A DNA stretch of 64,000 nt from Verpa conica (GCA_033030425.1 JAUFSD010000010.1:1116001-1180000); one strand, 5' to 3'; numbered from the stretch's first letter, positions 1 through 13,618 are shown. Made by a program: numbers and translations. Notes: generated from the letters alone by a model not told the origin.

Positions 1-628
1 CTGGTCCTCTTTCTTCCGACGCTCATCAATTTCATCGGTCTGTTGCTTCAACTTTTCCTGCAGTTTTGCCTCAACTTCGCGACGCTTCACGGCACTATTG
101 CGTGCCCTAGCTGATGAGGAATCCTGTTGAAACTTGCCAATGGTACCCAAAAGAGCCCCAAAAAGTCTTTTCCCACGCTTACGCTCCTCCTCCTTTCCGG
201 CAGCTTTCCCGGGTGGTCGTCTACTGGGACGTGAGCTTTCATCATCTGATTCTGCTTTTATATCCGCTTTTCCCTCCACATATACACCTGCTGCAGCTGC
301 TCCTGCTTGAGGGTGTAACTCCCCTCCATCACCATCTCCGTACTTGACATTGCTGCTGCTGCTGTGGTCGTTGTGGTTAAGACGAGCTCTTTTGGCGGAT
401 TCTGGGGAAAGAGTGGATTGTCTGCGCTTGATAAGTCTCCCAGGGGGTGAGGCATCTACACCCTCATTACGGGGAACGATAACCGCCGATGCGATTGTGC
501 TGTATTGTTCCAGCAGCACTGTTAGTTTCTCCGAGGACTTGAGCAATAAGAATGAGAAGAGATTAAGCATATAAAATCATAGAGGAGGGAATAGGAATAT
601 GAGAGACTTACACTTGTTCTTCCGACAT
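1..628 (-). CDS. Pinin/SDK/MemA-domain splicing protein (3' part beyond window)
   Basis: Pinin-family proteins associate with the exon junction complex and nuclear speckles and influence splicing. The start is ATG at 628-626. A short first exon (MSEEQ) ends near 614, and a roughly 76-base intron with acceptor at 538-539 leads to an open frame that runs off the left edge. The N-terminal part has a heptad-like stretch (SSEKLTVLLEQY), then an acidic low-complexity linker. Near the edge is the family hallmark, a basic block followed by GKRLFGALLGTIGKFQQ and then a charged coiled coil (RREVEAKLQEKLKQQ). The C-terminal half is not in the window. The gene diverges from RDS3, whose ATG lies 282 bases away, so the two probably share a promoter. 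The family call rests on the RLFGALLGT block; the donor of intron 1 (GTGTAA) is the weakest part of the model. Confidence 0.85.
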
Positions 629-910
629 ATCGGGCATCGCACTGCGGTGTAGAAAGTACCGGCGCAGAAAGGAAGAGAAGCAATCAAATAGCTGTATTGG
701 GGGAGAGACTCAAAAGTTCGGGGTCTCGGATGTCAGGCCCCTTGGCCAAGCCATTTACCGCATGCACTGCTTAGTCATCAAAAGATCTGATAAGACAAGC
801 GAGTCGTAGTTATTGTTAAGCGCAATCTGATATTCACCTCGAGAGCTCTCCCCCGATACAACTTCAACCTTCACTGATCCTCCTCTCTCCTCCACGATAC
901 CTCTACAGCC
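629..910. promoter_or_regulatory. Shared divergent promoter, pinin-like / RDS3
   Basis: These 282 bases separate two head-to-head start codons and hold no credible coding frame. Both transcripts must start here, so it is by position a bidirectional promoter plus two 5' UTRs. A pyrimidine-rich stretch on the + strand just upstream of the RDS3 ATG (about 860-900) looks like the CT-rich leader common in filamentous fungi. No TATA box or named factor site was recognised. Confidence 0.6.
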
Positions 911-1354
911 ATGTCGCGTCATCATCCGTAAGTCTCTCCTCTAATCCTCTCTTCTGTCCCGTCAAAAATTAACTTCAAAAAACAGCGATTTAGTAATGTG
1001 CCGTAAGCAATCCGGCATAGCCATCGGCCGCCTTTGCGACAAATGTGACGGCAAATGCCCCGTATGCGATTCCTATGTCCGTCCCACAACCCTCGTCCGG
1101 ATATGCGACGAATGCTCGTTTGGAAACTATCAGAATAAGTGTGTTGTCTGTGGCGGAGAAGGTATCTCGGACGCATTCTACTGCTTCGAGTGCACGCGAC
1201 TTGAGAAGGATCGTGATGGCTGTCCAAAGATTATCAACTTGGGATCTTCGAGGACGGATCTATTTTGTAAGGCTTCCTCAAAGCTACTATTACTATATCC
1301 TGGATAATGCTAACAGTTGCCACAGACCAAAAGAAGAATTTCCGAAATCACTGA
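911..1354 (+). CDS. RDS3: RDS3/PHF5A, SF3b complex subunit of the U2 snRNP
   Basis: RDS3 (PHF5A/SF3b14b) is a small zinc-knot protein that holds the SF3b complex together at the branch site during spliceosome assembly. Exons are 911-927, 986-1266 and 1326-1354, giving 108 residues, the family's normal length. Nearly the whole family signature is visible: [16 protein letters not shown] at the N terminus, a run of CxxC pairs (CDKC, CPVC, CDEC, CVVC, CFEC) that bind three zinc ions, and SSRTDLFYQKK near the end. Intron 1 splits the codon for Pro6 and intron 2 the codon for the Tyr of DLFY. The sequence is so conserved that the assignment is close to certain. Confidence 0.97.
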
Positions 1355-2200
1355 TCGCAGCTCGAGGCTGCGTGTGACATCTAGAGGATGGAGGGGATGC
1401 GGAATGGAGGGATTAATGAGATAGAAGGTGAAAAAGAAGTAGAAAATCTTAAGGAGATAGCTTCTGTACTTGTATTACGATACTTCACTTTTCGGCGCAC
1501 ATGGTTCACAGATTTACCCCAAAAGTAAGCGGTGGGTTGGTTAGATAAATGAATATATTTGTATACAGCTTTTTTTTCCCTTCCCCAAATAATATTTACT
1601 CTAATCGATTCACACACATACTCTCTATCTCTATCCAGCCATAGAAAATTTAAAGAGACCAGACGTCCTTCAAGTTATAGTTTGTCTATGATGCCCTTCG
1701 TGCTTAAATGAACCCTCGCTAACCCCCTATGCTCTCCTTGCCATCCCACCAGTATACCATACATAAAAAATACAAGATAAAAACAAAACCTCCGCCCAGC
1801 CGATCTCTCCAGACAAACTAAAAGTACGACCGGCCCAAAAGAATGAATGATTATAAAAAAAAAACATATGAAACACAATTCATCCATAAAGGCTGTAAAA
1901 GCAAGTAAATACACAAGTTGAAAACGATAAAACGAGTCAAGTGAAAGAAAAGAAAAGGAATTCCCCCAAAGTAATAATAAAAAGCAACACAAATAAACTC
2001 GCTGAGAAAATACAAACTAAGCTGGTAAGCTATAAATAAATAAAACCTAATTCGCCTCTAGTAAGGGAATAAGAAATAGGAAGAAAATAAGAAACTCCAG
2101 AAGATGACAAAGGAAAGACCAAGAGAATGCATCCCACCACGTAAAAATAACAAAAATAAAATCCTCAGGTAAGTGGGATGCGAAAATAGAACCTTTTTAA
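1355..2200. other. Convergent intergenic region, RDS3 / SYT1
   Basis: These 846 bases lie between two converging 3' ends. The sequence is A/T-rich with A runs around 1850-2000. The short open frames here have no codon character or recognisable motif. It presumably contains both 3' UTRs and polyadenylation sites. Nothing else seen. Confidence 0.6.
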
Positions 2201-5200
2201 TCACTCAGTAGATAAAACTGAAAGGTTTGTCTCTGAAGTCACAGGTGTCTTCTCATCAGCCTTCATACCATTCAACGCCGCAATCAACCTCTCCTTCGCA
2301 CCAGGAGCACTCAAATCTTCCGGCATATCCGGAAGCTCATCCTCCTTCTTTGGTGGTGGTAGCATATAACCAGTGTGAGAACCACGCCTGCTCGTCGGTA
2401 AAGTTGCAGGTAACTGAGGTAATCCAAGCTCGTCCCCGCACTCCCTGAAAAACGGAGTAGGTTGAACTTGCTGAGAGCTTCTCCTACTGGGGACAAAAGC
2501 CGGATTAGACACCAACCCGGCATCGATAGTCATAATAGAATCTGATTCTCCAGCCGTGGCGGATTTGTTCCTTCTCAATCGGTCCTCCGCCGTCATATTC
2601 TGCCATTCCGAGCCGAAAGTGATAACACTAGCCTTCTTGCCTATAATTCAACCAAAACAGAGTAAGTGAATGCCAATTGATATACTACTATATAAATCCA
2701 ACATACCATGAACAGTAAAGCTTCCAGATCCACGAGCCAGTCCTTCAGTGTCACCAGGGTATTTCTCTCCAGACTGGTTGCCATCCTCGCTCGAAACGTC
2801 CTTTGACTTGCCTCTGCGGTGTCCAAGCCCTTGGGTTTCCCTGAGCGTTCGCTGGAGACTCTTCCGGATCTTTGGTCTATTAGACTCCTTATCCTTCCCT
2901 TTGCTCTTCTCCTTCTTTTTGTCATCCTTTTCGTCATCCTTATCCTTGTCGGCATCTCCACCAAAGCTAGATACTGAAGGGGAACGATAGCTACGCCCAG
3001 TTTCAATACTAGCATGATCATTACCCTGGTTTGTAATATCTATCTTCGAATTTCCCAGAGATGAAACCGACGGTGACCGGGGTAGGTTGGAAGAAAATGA
3101 CCCTCTTCCACCATGCTCAATGTCCCTTCGAGGAAACTCCCAAGTAGTCGATACGTTCTTATTACTTGAAGTATTGGAGATAACGTGAGAAATATCTTCC
3201 CCAATTGAAGTTGAGGCCTTCGGTGGTGTAAACATTGCTTGTGTAGGAGTCGGTGTGCCAGAAGCTGGCGGTGTCGTTTCGTGAACAGATACGGCAGGTG
3301 AGTTTTCAGCACTGATATTAGGTGTGACTATTTCAAGATTCCTTCTTTTTTGATCCCTCGTCGACTTCCGCTCCTCATCCATATCCATCGCTAGAATATC
3401 ACGATGACACCTCAACTTCCACATCTCCATCCTAACCCATTGCAACTTTGCAGCCAAAGATCCTGCAGCCAATACTGCTTGTTCTCTCGTTTTTGGTTGG
3501 ATTGGTGTGAGTATGGACAAATGCCTGGCGTTTCTTAGGAGTGTTTGTAGTTGTCGATTTGTAGTCGCCAATTTCTCCTCCGAATCAGTAATCTTATGTT
3601 CAATAACTTCCCGTCGAGCAGCCGAAATCTCCGCTGCTAACTTCGTATCAATCCCTCCCCTAAGAATAGAAACTTCTCCAGAAGGTGTTTGAACAAACTG
3701 TGGCGAGGTCGGTGTATCGGGAACCCCATCAACCCTCCTAATCGCTCTTGTCCTCTGTCCCTCATAATTACCACCAATGACCCCTCTCATCCTGATACCT
3801 GCCGTCCGGAATGTCGCTGCATAATTCAGTTTCGCCAACCAATCATTCATCTCTCCTTCCGAGTCTGCAATAAAGTACTCTTGCATGCCCCCATGCCTTA
3901 TAAATGCAAAAGCATTCTTATGTTTCTTATAAGTCTTATCCAACAAAGCCACTGCATCATCGGTCGAAATCTGTGCATCGGGTTTGAATTGTTCCAAGGG
4001 TGGTTTGAAAATGACCGGGGTTCCGGGATTGTGTCTATGATGTTGCTCATACTGCGTCATTAGATTCTTGACCCAGCTGACATTCCGGAAGAAATAAAGC
4101 TGTGAGCCTGTAAGAATAACGCCCCATTCGTGCCATGGACTCCTCGTCTTCTTTTTTTTCATTTCCTTCCTCCACAGAACTCCAACCTTCGTCACTTTGA
4201 TCTCTACCACTCCAGGGTCTGCGCCCTCTGGGTTCTCCGTAGTCGTTGGCGACAAGAATGCATCAGGCCGCGAACGTGCAGACATGATCTGTAAGACCCC
4301 CGAACGAAAGAATGCCCTATGCAATGAGCCCATCTCCAAACGCGACGCCGTCCCGGTGTAACTGTATGGATCTTCAATCTGGATCACCTCTTTCAAGCTT
4401 GGTCTGAGAATCTCCAGCTGGTTGTCAATGATCAAAGTGTATGGGTCAACAGGCTCCTTAAGGCGCTTCCCGTCTTGACTTCCCCTGTTAAATAAGCCCC
4501 GTTTTGGCCTATGGGGCACAATTTTCTCCCCATTAATATCAAATTCATCTTCCATTCGGATGAATGGTGTATATGTAATATTCTGATAGAAGCATTCTAG
4601 GATGTCACTTGAAATGCCTTCGTTTGAAATTGCTTGCGATGTATTCTTAATGTAGTCCTGTTTCTGCATTTTATGTTTATTATTTTTGTTGAAGAAGTCG
4701 GTATGCAACATAATCAATGAGAATGCAACGTAGTATGCTTGGTCTATACACTGTTAGAACCCCATGTCATATAAGAAGAGTGACATATTATCTTACCAGA
4801 ATCCTGGTATATAAAAGGATTACACTCATGATACCTATCCGCGAAGGCTTGAAGAACACGATCTATTTGCTGGGTTTCTGAAGGGAGTTCAACTTCCATA
4901 AGTAGTTTCCTTTTGTTCAATTAGCCTTATTATTCCACCTCTCGAAACCCATAGCTTACCTCAATGCCATATCCATAGGGGTAGACGCAAAATCAAATGT
5001 CCCCATATAGCTCTTCAAAACTGCTAGGTGGAACACATCTCCATTCCTCGCAAGCAAAGACGCCACAACACTCTTACTAAGCGCCTCGAATAGTTTTGAA
5101 AGATACATCTGCGGGGTATCTTCATCATTCCTCTCCGGAATTATAACAATTTCCTGCGAAACGGCCAGCGATGTCGGGCCAGAACTATACGGTTGTGGTG

Positions 5201-6413
5201 ACACATTCCGGCTAACCGTAACCCCCCCAAATATCGGCTCGCTATCCCTTCTTATCCGCCCAAACATTCCACTAAAACTTTTCCTCCCGATACTCCCTCG
5301 TCCTTCTGCTCGGTCCAGTGACGACATTGTTGAGCTACGATCTCGCTTCGTAAGACGCGTTGGTGTGAGAGACGTGGGACTCGACTGCGCGGAGCGAGCT
5401 GAATTGGTGGAATTTGAGCGGAGTATGGCTACACCCGGTCCGCCGGGTCCTGCGAACCCGAGACCGGATGCTGCTAGCATCTGGGATGCAAATTGATGGT
5501 CGCGTGAACCGCTTCTCGTGGGAGATGGATAACCAGACATCATAGATATCGGACGTCCAAGTGGGGTAAGATCTGTATCAGATACCGACGGTCTTGGTTG
5601 CCCACCATGCTCTACCTTCTGTGGAAGTGGAAATAGGCTAGTCTCCTTCTTCTTGCGGCGAGGAAGTCTAAAGAATGTTGTCGTTGTGGTTGTGGTTTGT
5701 GTGGTTGTTGTAGTAATGTAATGATCGGTGGAGCTAGCAGTCGAACGCGAAGATTCGGATAGGCGGGGCGGGGGTATTGGTAAAGATGACATTTGGTCAT
5801 CATAAGCTGGCGGCTCGTGTATTGGAGACCCTGCAGGGTTAGTTCGTGGCCGTTCAGGCTCATCGAAAGTAACCCTACTCGTTCTCATACTAGAATTCGT
5901 CCGCGATGTGCTTCCGTCCCTCCGCCTATTTTTCGAGAATGAACTTCGCTGCGAGCTCCCCTCCGAGGAAAGTGCAGCTGGACTAGAGGAAGGTTTGCCC
6001 CCAAAAGTTCCCTGCCGCCATAATCGCATGGTGCTTGTTCTCTTCGGGGGCTGGAAATCGTTTGTAGGAGCTGTGGTGATGATTGAGGGGGTTAGAGTGA
6101 GAGCTTCGGGTGTCGGGAGGGGAGGTTGGTTTGAATCTTTGGCCTTCTGCCCTATCGCGGAGTCCGAAGCGTGTCGGAAACGCATTAGGCTGAAGCGAGG
6201 GTTTGGTTTTGACGCTGTTGCTGTATAGCTTTCTGTGTGCGAAGTGATTATCTGTGGTACCTCTGGGTGTGGTGAGGACGGCCTGCGAGAAATTTGTTCA
6301 CTAGAACGAGCATAGGCAGCATTTCTCGTAGTCTCTAGATTTCTCGTTTGCTCGAGACTCCGCCGCAGCCGGAGGTCCGTTTCACTGCGTCCACCATTAT
6401 GCCGTTTGAACAT
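2201..6413 (-). CDS. SYT1: SYT1-like ARF guanine-nucleotide exchange factor (Sec7 + PH)
   Basis: This is a Golgi/post-Golgi ARF activator. Exons on the minus strand are 6413-4960, 4909-4797, 4743-2707 and 2640-2201, exactly 4044 nt and 1347 residues. The first ~430 residues are Ser/Thr/Pro-rich and disordered. The Sec7 domain (about 430-580) is spread over three exons and shows LLMEVELPSETQQIDRV, where the Glu after LPS is the catalytic glutamic finger, then the AFSLIMLHTDFFNKNNK motif. A PH domain follows at roughly 700-835 (EWGVILTGSQLYFFRNVSW...), then a coiled-coil segment and a long disordered tail rich in Ser, Asp and Lys. The Sec7-then-PH order with long disordered flanks fits fungal Syt1. 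Splitting of the catalytic domain by two introns of about 50 bases is notable. YEL1 is a related alternative. Confidence 0.9.
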
Positions 6414-7900
6414 AATTTAAGATAGTTTTATATTCGCGTGGTAGGAAGGACTTTGTTGAGTATGTACCGAGAAAGCTACTCGCCGTGAATAAAAGAGAGA
6501 ACAGGTGTTGAGCAAAAAAGGAAAGAAAAAGAAAAAAACGATAGTGGGATGTTAACCGGTGTTAGGGAAATGCAACATGGTTTTTTTGCGCTGAAAAACG
6601 TGGAAAAGACGGGAAAGCTGAAAAACTCGGGTCAAGGATGAGGGGTGGAAGAGTCGACAGCGAAGGGCTGTGGTCCACTGGGGGGGACTGCTACTAGGTA
6701 GGTAGATAACCAGGTGTAGTAGACCTCGAAAAGACCGGCTCTTTAGGGAGCAATAGCAGCGGCAATCTATTACCATGCGTGTATGTACGATGGGTGCGTG
6801 GGAAGGAAAAACAACTATAATAGAAGCATGTACGTGTGTGGATGTATGACTTTAGGGGACTGCTTGGTCGAACTGCACTTTGAGAAGCTGAGTGTGAGTA
6901 TGTGTCTGAATGTGTATGTGTCGGTGTATATACCTATGTGTATGTGTAGGGCCAGATCCCAATGTGTGGAGAGGGGGGTTATGTTATGGATGGGATATGA
7001 ATCTGGATGGGGATGGGCAATGTGCCCTGTGGAATGCTTTCAATTGGTGGTCAGCGTCTTGTCAGACACCACAAAGTAATATACCTGTGAGATGAGGAGA
7101 GTGCGCTTCTTTCACTGCCTTGGCTCCTTCCCGAATGTTGATGCCTGCAGACCCGTGTAACGCCCCGTAACCCCATAACCCCATTACCTCCATCACCCCT
7201 CCATAACCTCCCCCCATAACTCCGGTTAATGCGCCTCCCGAGCCACGCGGCCGGACAAACCTATTGTCACCTCAGAGCACAGACAACGTCGTCCCAGTCC
7301 ACCGGAACCTTGAAACGTTACACCTCGCCTGTCACTGCGAGCCAATAAATACCTACACAGAGTATAGTAGAGTACATGCGATTCTAGTCCGCCGTCTACT
7401 AGTGGGAGACCACTTCTCATCGGCTTTGAAGCAATACAAAAGCTCGAGACGCCGATCGAGTACATCGGCCCTGTGTCTCTGCTATGCAGGCAGCCTGGCA
7501 GATCCTAGAATATCGCTCTCCAGAATAGGCCCTCTAGTCTCACTACTAACGGCGGTCGATTTACCGCTTCCGAAGTCGTCCTCGGATGTCTTCAAAACTC
7601 CTGGTGTGCATATGTACTTAAACTTCGCAGTGCGCGCGTGTATGCTACTCTCCACGCTATTTCATGCAGCGTAATATGTTATTACCAGCAACCCACCTAT
7701 CCACCCTAACCGCATCCCTGGCTCATATCCACACTCTTGATTTCTCGTAGCTGAAAAAGTTAATTTATCTACTAAAGCGAGTGAGTTATCGAAACTTTCC
7801 CGAAAACGTGGCAGGGCGGGCTTCGGCCAATACGTAAACCTGGCTTTTACTCTACATATATGTACATGCATCCCCGTCAGCCTTTAGTCTCCCTCTGGTG
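6414..7900. other. SYT1 upstream region with TG- and C-rich simple sequence
   Basis: This is the 5' flank of SYT1. It contains a TG/TATG-rich simple-sequence stretch at about 6890-6955 and a degenerate CCCCATAAC-type repeat at about 7150-7225. The short open frames across it are low-complexity and have no recognised homologue. I see no gene. Confidence 0.5.
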
Positions 7901-10900
7901 ACGTATAAGTTAACCCCAGAGTTTTAATTCCCAAAATATGGCGGTGGCCGGATGAATAATCTCGGACCATGGTAAGTTATATATCCGATAACATTCTTGC
8001 TTGATCAAATGCTGGGTTCTACCACGTTCTGAGCCTCACTCGCTTAGAGTGATCCCTGGCTGTAATATGAGAAAGTACTACATGTACATGTAGTTTTATT
8101 CTATAAATCGCCGATCATTCAAAGGAGTGAGTGACCGGTCGTGATCTAACCCATCATTCACCGCGACTTTACTGGCATAAATTTTGGCCGAACTACCTCC
8201 GCACTGACGGGGGGGGGGGCCTCCGACACGGGAAAAGTAAATTATGTGCGGCCTTGCGTTGGTATTGAAAGGTATTTTTGGTGCACATACGGCGCAGAAT
8301 AGAGCTAGAGGTCTAGGCCGGTGAGTTTTGACGTATAAATTACAAAGCTCACCGTCCGCAACGGTAACTCAAATGAAGAGCAAGACGGCACATAGCTCTA
8401 GTTAGACATGAATCGTGAACCACGAATTTAGTATCTTCGGTCTAAAATCTCAATGCACAGTTCTTTGAGATACTTTAGTGAGGTACACCACTATTTACTG
8501 GCAGGATCGAATGAGAGTCAGACCACTATGAGAATCGAAATATTCCTGTTTTCCAAAATACCTCTCTCGTTATTAGGTAAAGGGTCGAATTTAGGGACTA
8601 AGGAAATTCAGAGAAATAAACTTGATTCGACAGCTTCATGCAAGAGTGTTACTCATGCCTTAAAAGAGAAAATTTACAAGGGTTTTATTCTCCGAAAATA
8701 CCTTGAATCCTAGCGCTTCCTTAGGTATCTTATACGTACCCCCGTATACTATATATATAGTACTTATTACCGACATCCAAGGCTTACATTAGTTTCGGAA
8801 GCCTCATATTTCAGTATACTGGTTATTATTTCTTGATTGGGAGGGTAAACACGAAATTTAGAACAGATGAAGGGGGATGTGAAAACTGATTCGAGATACA
8901 TGCGGGCACGATAATTAATTACGGGGTTCGCAACAAGGCCGACTCTCGCGTCTACCGTTGCCAAGGCTATTAGCGATCGAGCTGATATCCCATTCTGGCT
9001 TTGGTAGCCAGCTTAAATAAGTTACTATGAGGGAACCAATTTGTGATGGGGGAATTAGTTCTGGCATTTTCAGGAATTTCAGACTCTTTGTGGCAGTTTC
9101 CTTTCCGTGATTTCTAACAAGCTGTTTTCGATTATTTCATCTTCTAGGGTGGCACCACTTAATCGGCGGGTATCCACTATTATGAATTATCTGTGAGGTA
9201 GACATTACTTAATTGGGTTATAACACTAGGTTTAGTTCTCTCTATTTTCCATCCTTCGACAAGATATTTTTCACTATGTTACCCTAGGTTTTCTTTTGTG
9301 AATAAAAACAGCCCTCACCGGCAGCAAACCTAACAAGGGCGCTTTACAGTCTGAAACCGGTACCGGTTATTATATATAACATCAATACAAGTATTAGTAT
9401 AAATTCTCACGGCAGTCAAGATAGCTTTATGTTTGTCTCTAGTTAACTGAAGCAAGATCATAAAGAGGGCTTTATCCCTTGGACTGTCAACGGTCTCGAG
9501 CAGGACCAGTCTTTGATACAACCCTTGATTTTCTAGCCTTGCCACCCAACCACTAACTATAACCAATTGAATTTATAATGATCATGGTTTAGTGAATGTA
9601 GTATAAATGTTCTAGCATAATTTCTGTAATATCTAGAGGTATTATGGTTGGGGTATATCATTGAAAGTCCGGTCCCGAATGGTTGCGTGTGACGGTTTAA
9701 GGGGTAAGGAATAGAAGGCTAGAGCTAGAGTAAGTGGGCTTGTACATATAAGTAAACATTCATCTTCCACAAAGATGTTTAGAACACCCTTTGAGCTCCT
9801 TGATACCAGCCTTTACCACATATTCTATGGTGATATATATACTAGAGATAGTAAAAGCATTTGAAAATATTATACCTAGGGGATTCTGTCTAGCTTGGGG
9901 GCGGGGGAACATTGTTTCGTAGCTACATGTATTTTTTTTAATTGCGTAAAATTACTCAGTTACATATAATTTATACAAAGACTCAAGATAGTCGAGGGTT
10001 TAGTGGTATTGTCCCCACAGACACATTGGAGAGTAGATAGTGATAGAGACAACTAGGGACTAGCACCCACAATGTTTGATTTAGCTCTACCACGCTGAGG
10101 GTAGAAACACATGATGTTGGCGCTAGTTGGTGATAACGGAGGTGAAGGTTGTTAGTGTTTGAGACTCGTTGCCAAGAGCGTCTCAATTTCAAGATGGGTC
10201 AGTCTGGGCATAAGACTATATGTAGGTATTATTGTGGTAACATGTAGCGCCCTCGGTTACGTAAAGTACTAGTATAGATATCTGAATTGTCATTTTGTCG
10301 GGCCTGTCGGAAAAGCTATATAACATTATCAATAGATTAAATGGTAAATATAGCCTGAAACTGTGTCTTCGCTCCCATAGTTTTTGGTATCTGGGTTGTA
10401 GTTGATATTTTCTCGGATTTGCGCGTTGCTAGCGCTAGGTGATTGTCGGTGACACGGTCATGATTGCCCTCATGCATCTGCATATGTATTCATTCTTTAC
10501 AAATTTCTAGGATTGTGAAAAATACTGCTAGCTTTTTAGGCTCTTGAAAACTACTTATATACATATATAGTGGTATCTAGGCCTATACTTAGGACCCGTG
10601 ACTCGAGCACCTAGATAAAATATCGAAGATACTTATATGTGTAGCTACGTAGATAGGTAAACCGAGCTATCTACGGTATAAGGCTTCCTCAATGACCCCA
10701 CCTCCGAATTATCGATGAGGTATTGGGAGGCTTAAGGAAAGAGTGGCTAATGTGCTAGTAAGAATTTCTCTTATTTTTTTAGGGTGGGTTTTATATCTGT
10801 ATTTCATCAAGCATAAATTATATCTATGTTTATTTGATCTAGACCCATTTAGTTCTCGGCGTCTAATCTTTCCTGTGGGCTATTACACCGATTCTCTCCC

Positions 10901-11841
10901 TATATACCTCCTATCTATGGCCTAGGAATAGCACTCAGATGCAATCGCTAGTCCTCTCCATTGAATAGCCGAATGTAACTGACTTATTAAGTTTTGAAGG
11001 AATTCAGGCCAGGGGTTACGTTTTAAGCCATGTTTAAGTCATGATAAGCCACTCGAGTTTTCTTACTATATGTAGTTAGTATGTACTGGAGAATAAACTA
11101 TTGACTAAGTATAGTGTGATATAGTTAAGTAGGTGTTTGAGTAAACCTTGAGACCTCTATCGCATGTTATCCGTACAATAGTAATTTTTATAGCAATGCA
11201 CTCACCAATTTTACACTCTAGGTGTATTTTATCCCCCCCTGTAACCCCATGGACGTATTCGCTAGAATTGCCCCGACATGCATAATATCATACAGCTATT
11301 CTCAGGGAGACGGTAAAACTCAGGCGGAGGGAGATAAGAGCAAACAAGTTCTCACTCAACCCGCTGCCTCTATAGGGCAGCGCAAGGACACGTGACCATG
11401 GGTCAAAACCAACTCCTACTCGCCCAGGATCGGCGCTGTTGGAAAGGCGACTAAATATATGATCTGTAGGATCCTCTCTGTGTGGAGACAAGCAGAGTAC
11501 CTCCATCCCACTGGCATTTACTTTTATATGCGCCATTAAATTATGTAACAATCCCTTTGTAGTGACCAACAAACTCAACGCCCCAAAAGACCGCAACTGT
11601 GACACCACCAACATCGCCAGCCAGCTGCTGCGCCCTGCTTGTCTGCAACAATCTATCTGACTGTTCCACCCCACCCCCCCAGAAAGAAGACGAAACCCTG
11701 AGTGCCAGAGTAGATTGCTCTACCCCGAGCTGCCACTTCAACCGTTCATATACTCATTCGACACCCCACCCACCATCGTATCCTCGCGCAGTTTCATCGC
11801 TCTTGTTCACCTTTTTTTCGATCCCTACAAACTAGTGTTCC
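7901..11841. other. Gene desert, TA-rich, no intact element recognised
   Basis: Nearly 4 kb without a frame that looks coding. The sequence is rich in TA, TATATA and stop codons in every frame, unlike the flanking genes. It contains an 11-G tract (8209-8219), a perfect 16-bp palindrome centred on TACATGTA (8078-8093) and a 9-bp-arm hairpin (10648-10675). The composition suggests decayed, possibly RIP-mutated, transposon sequence, but no terminal repeats or domain remnants were identified. The last ~250 bases are the pyrimidine-rich leader of ECM14. Confidence 0.5.
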
Positions 11842-13618
11842 ATGCACTTTCACACAAACGTGCTTACGGTGGTGGCAGCAGCAGCCGCGGGCCTGTTGCT
11901 ATCTACTGTAGATGCCGCTATCATCCCCGACTCAGTGATCCGCCGGTCCACAGCTGCTGAACCGACGCCGAGTGTCTCGCAATTGATCCCGCAATCTCTA
12001 GTTGCCGAAGACCACGATGACCGACGGTGGTCGACTAAGCTTCGTGATAGTGTCGTTGGAAAGTTGTTCGGCAAGTCTGACCGGCATGGCAGGAGACGAG
12101 AACAGCAGAAGCATTTGAGCCAAACCTCTAAAATCATCTCGCAGTATGATGGCGATGTAGTGCTTCGGTTTAACTTGTCATCACCGAAGGAGGCAAAGGC
12201 GCTTGCTGAGGCTTCTAACATTCTGTATTTGGATATATGGTCTACTACCAAGACACATGCCGATATTAGGATGGCTGAAGATATGGTATGGGCCCACTGG
12301 TACTTGTCATAAACTAAACTGGCACTGGTACTGATGTAGCTGGGTTCCAGGTACCTTCTCTGCTCGGTCTCCTGCCAGACTCAATGCAACACTCACATTT
12401 TCGTCTGATGCATGATCTTGCCCAAACGGCGCGGGATACATATACCGGGACGTCAAGAACCTACTCGGTAGAAGACATGAAGAAATTAGGGGCTGATAAC
12501 CTCTTTTTTCAAAACTATCAACCCCCCTCAGTAATCCTTCCATGGATGAAGCTCCTTGAGTCCCTTTTCCCCGGTTTTGTGGAGGTTTTCTCTATCGGCA
12601 AGAGTTATGAAGGCCGTGAGATCCAGGCTTTGAGAATTGGTACTAAAAATCTTGGCCAAAGTAAAAAAATGACTATCATCGTTACTGGAGCCGCCCATGC
12701 CCGTGAATGGATCAGTGTCTCCACCGTTTGCTACTTGGCATATTCGCTTATTTCAGGCTACGGCAAGCAGGATAGAGATATCAACACCATTGTAGACCAA
12801 TTTGATTGGATCTTTATCCCGACACTCAACGTTGATGGTTATGCATACACCTGGGAGGGTGATCGTTTGTGGAGGAAGAACCGTCAACCCACCGGGCTGT
12901 CATTCTGCAAGGGCATTGATCTTGACAGGGCTTATAATTTCCATTTTGATGGATCTCCTTCATCGCAAGGCAATCCTTGTAGTGATAGTATGAACCTATA
13001 TCTTCGTCTTTAGGGTTCTAGTTTACTGATTCTTTACTATTATTATAGTGTTCCCTGGTACCAGTCCCTTTGAGGCCACAGAAGCTAAGACATTTGCCGA
13101 GTTTGCTCGTAATCTATCTGCAGAGGGCACTCCGGTAGTCGGACTGCTTGACTTTCATTCTTATTCTCAGCAAAGTAAGCCTTACCCAAACTCTCATGGT
13201 ACTCATTAACTTTACTAACCCATTACTAGTCCTCTACCCATACTCCTACTCCTGCGATAACATGCCTCCTGACCTCGAAAATCTTGAAGAGCTTGGTTTC
13301 GGCCTCGCCAAAGCCATCCGCCAACAGTCCGGCGAACACTATGAAGTAACATCTGCATGCGAAGGCACTGGATTTGCAGGTTATCAAGGCGCCGGTGGAA
13401 GCATGATGGATTTCTTTTATGAGGATTACCGTGTTCCCTATGCTTACCAGATCAAACTTAGGGATACAGGGAGCTATGGATTCTTACTCCCAAAGGAACA
13501 TATCATTCCTGCGGGAGACGAGAGTTTGGCCGCGTTGAAACATTTTGGGCGGTTTATTCTTGATGATGGGTCTCCGGTGGAAAGACAGGATAAGACTGAA
13601 GAGAAGGAACTTAAGTGA
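11842..13618 (+). CDS. ECM14: ECM14-type inactive metallocarboxypeptidase (M14 fold)
   Basis: Ecm14 is a secreted, catalytically dead carboxypeptidase-like protein linked to cell-wall organisation. Exons 11842-12285, 12351-12987, 13049-13174 and 13230-13618 total 1596 nt, 531 residues. The N terminus is a signal peptide (about residues 1-25, Ala/Leu-rich), followed by a propeptide-like domain and then the M14 domain. The zinc ligands are present (AAHAREW, and His in LLDFHSYS), as are substrate-binding residues (RLWRKNRQP). The position of the catalytic Glu in active carboxypeptidases A/B (FELRDTG) reads [14 protein letters not shown] here, with Lys replacing Glu. That substitution is the diagnostic ECM14 feature. 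The second intron model (donor at 12988) has the least certain joint. The 3' end converges on dihydrofolate reductase. Confidence 0.93.

Noticed and set aside
1675..1992. 105-codon minus-strand frame rich in Phe/Leu
   Set aside because: It is the complement of an A-rich 3' region, so the hydrophobic residues follow from base composition.
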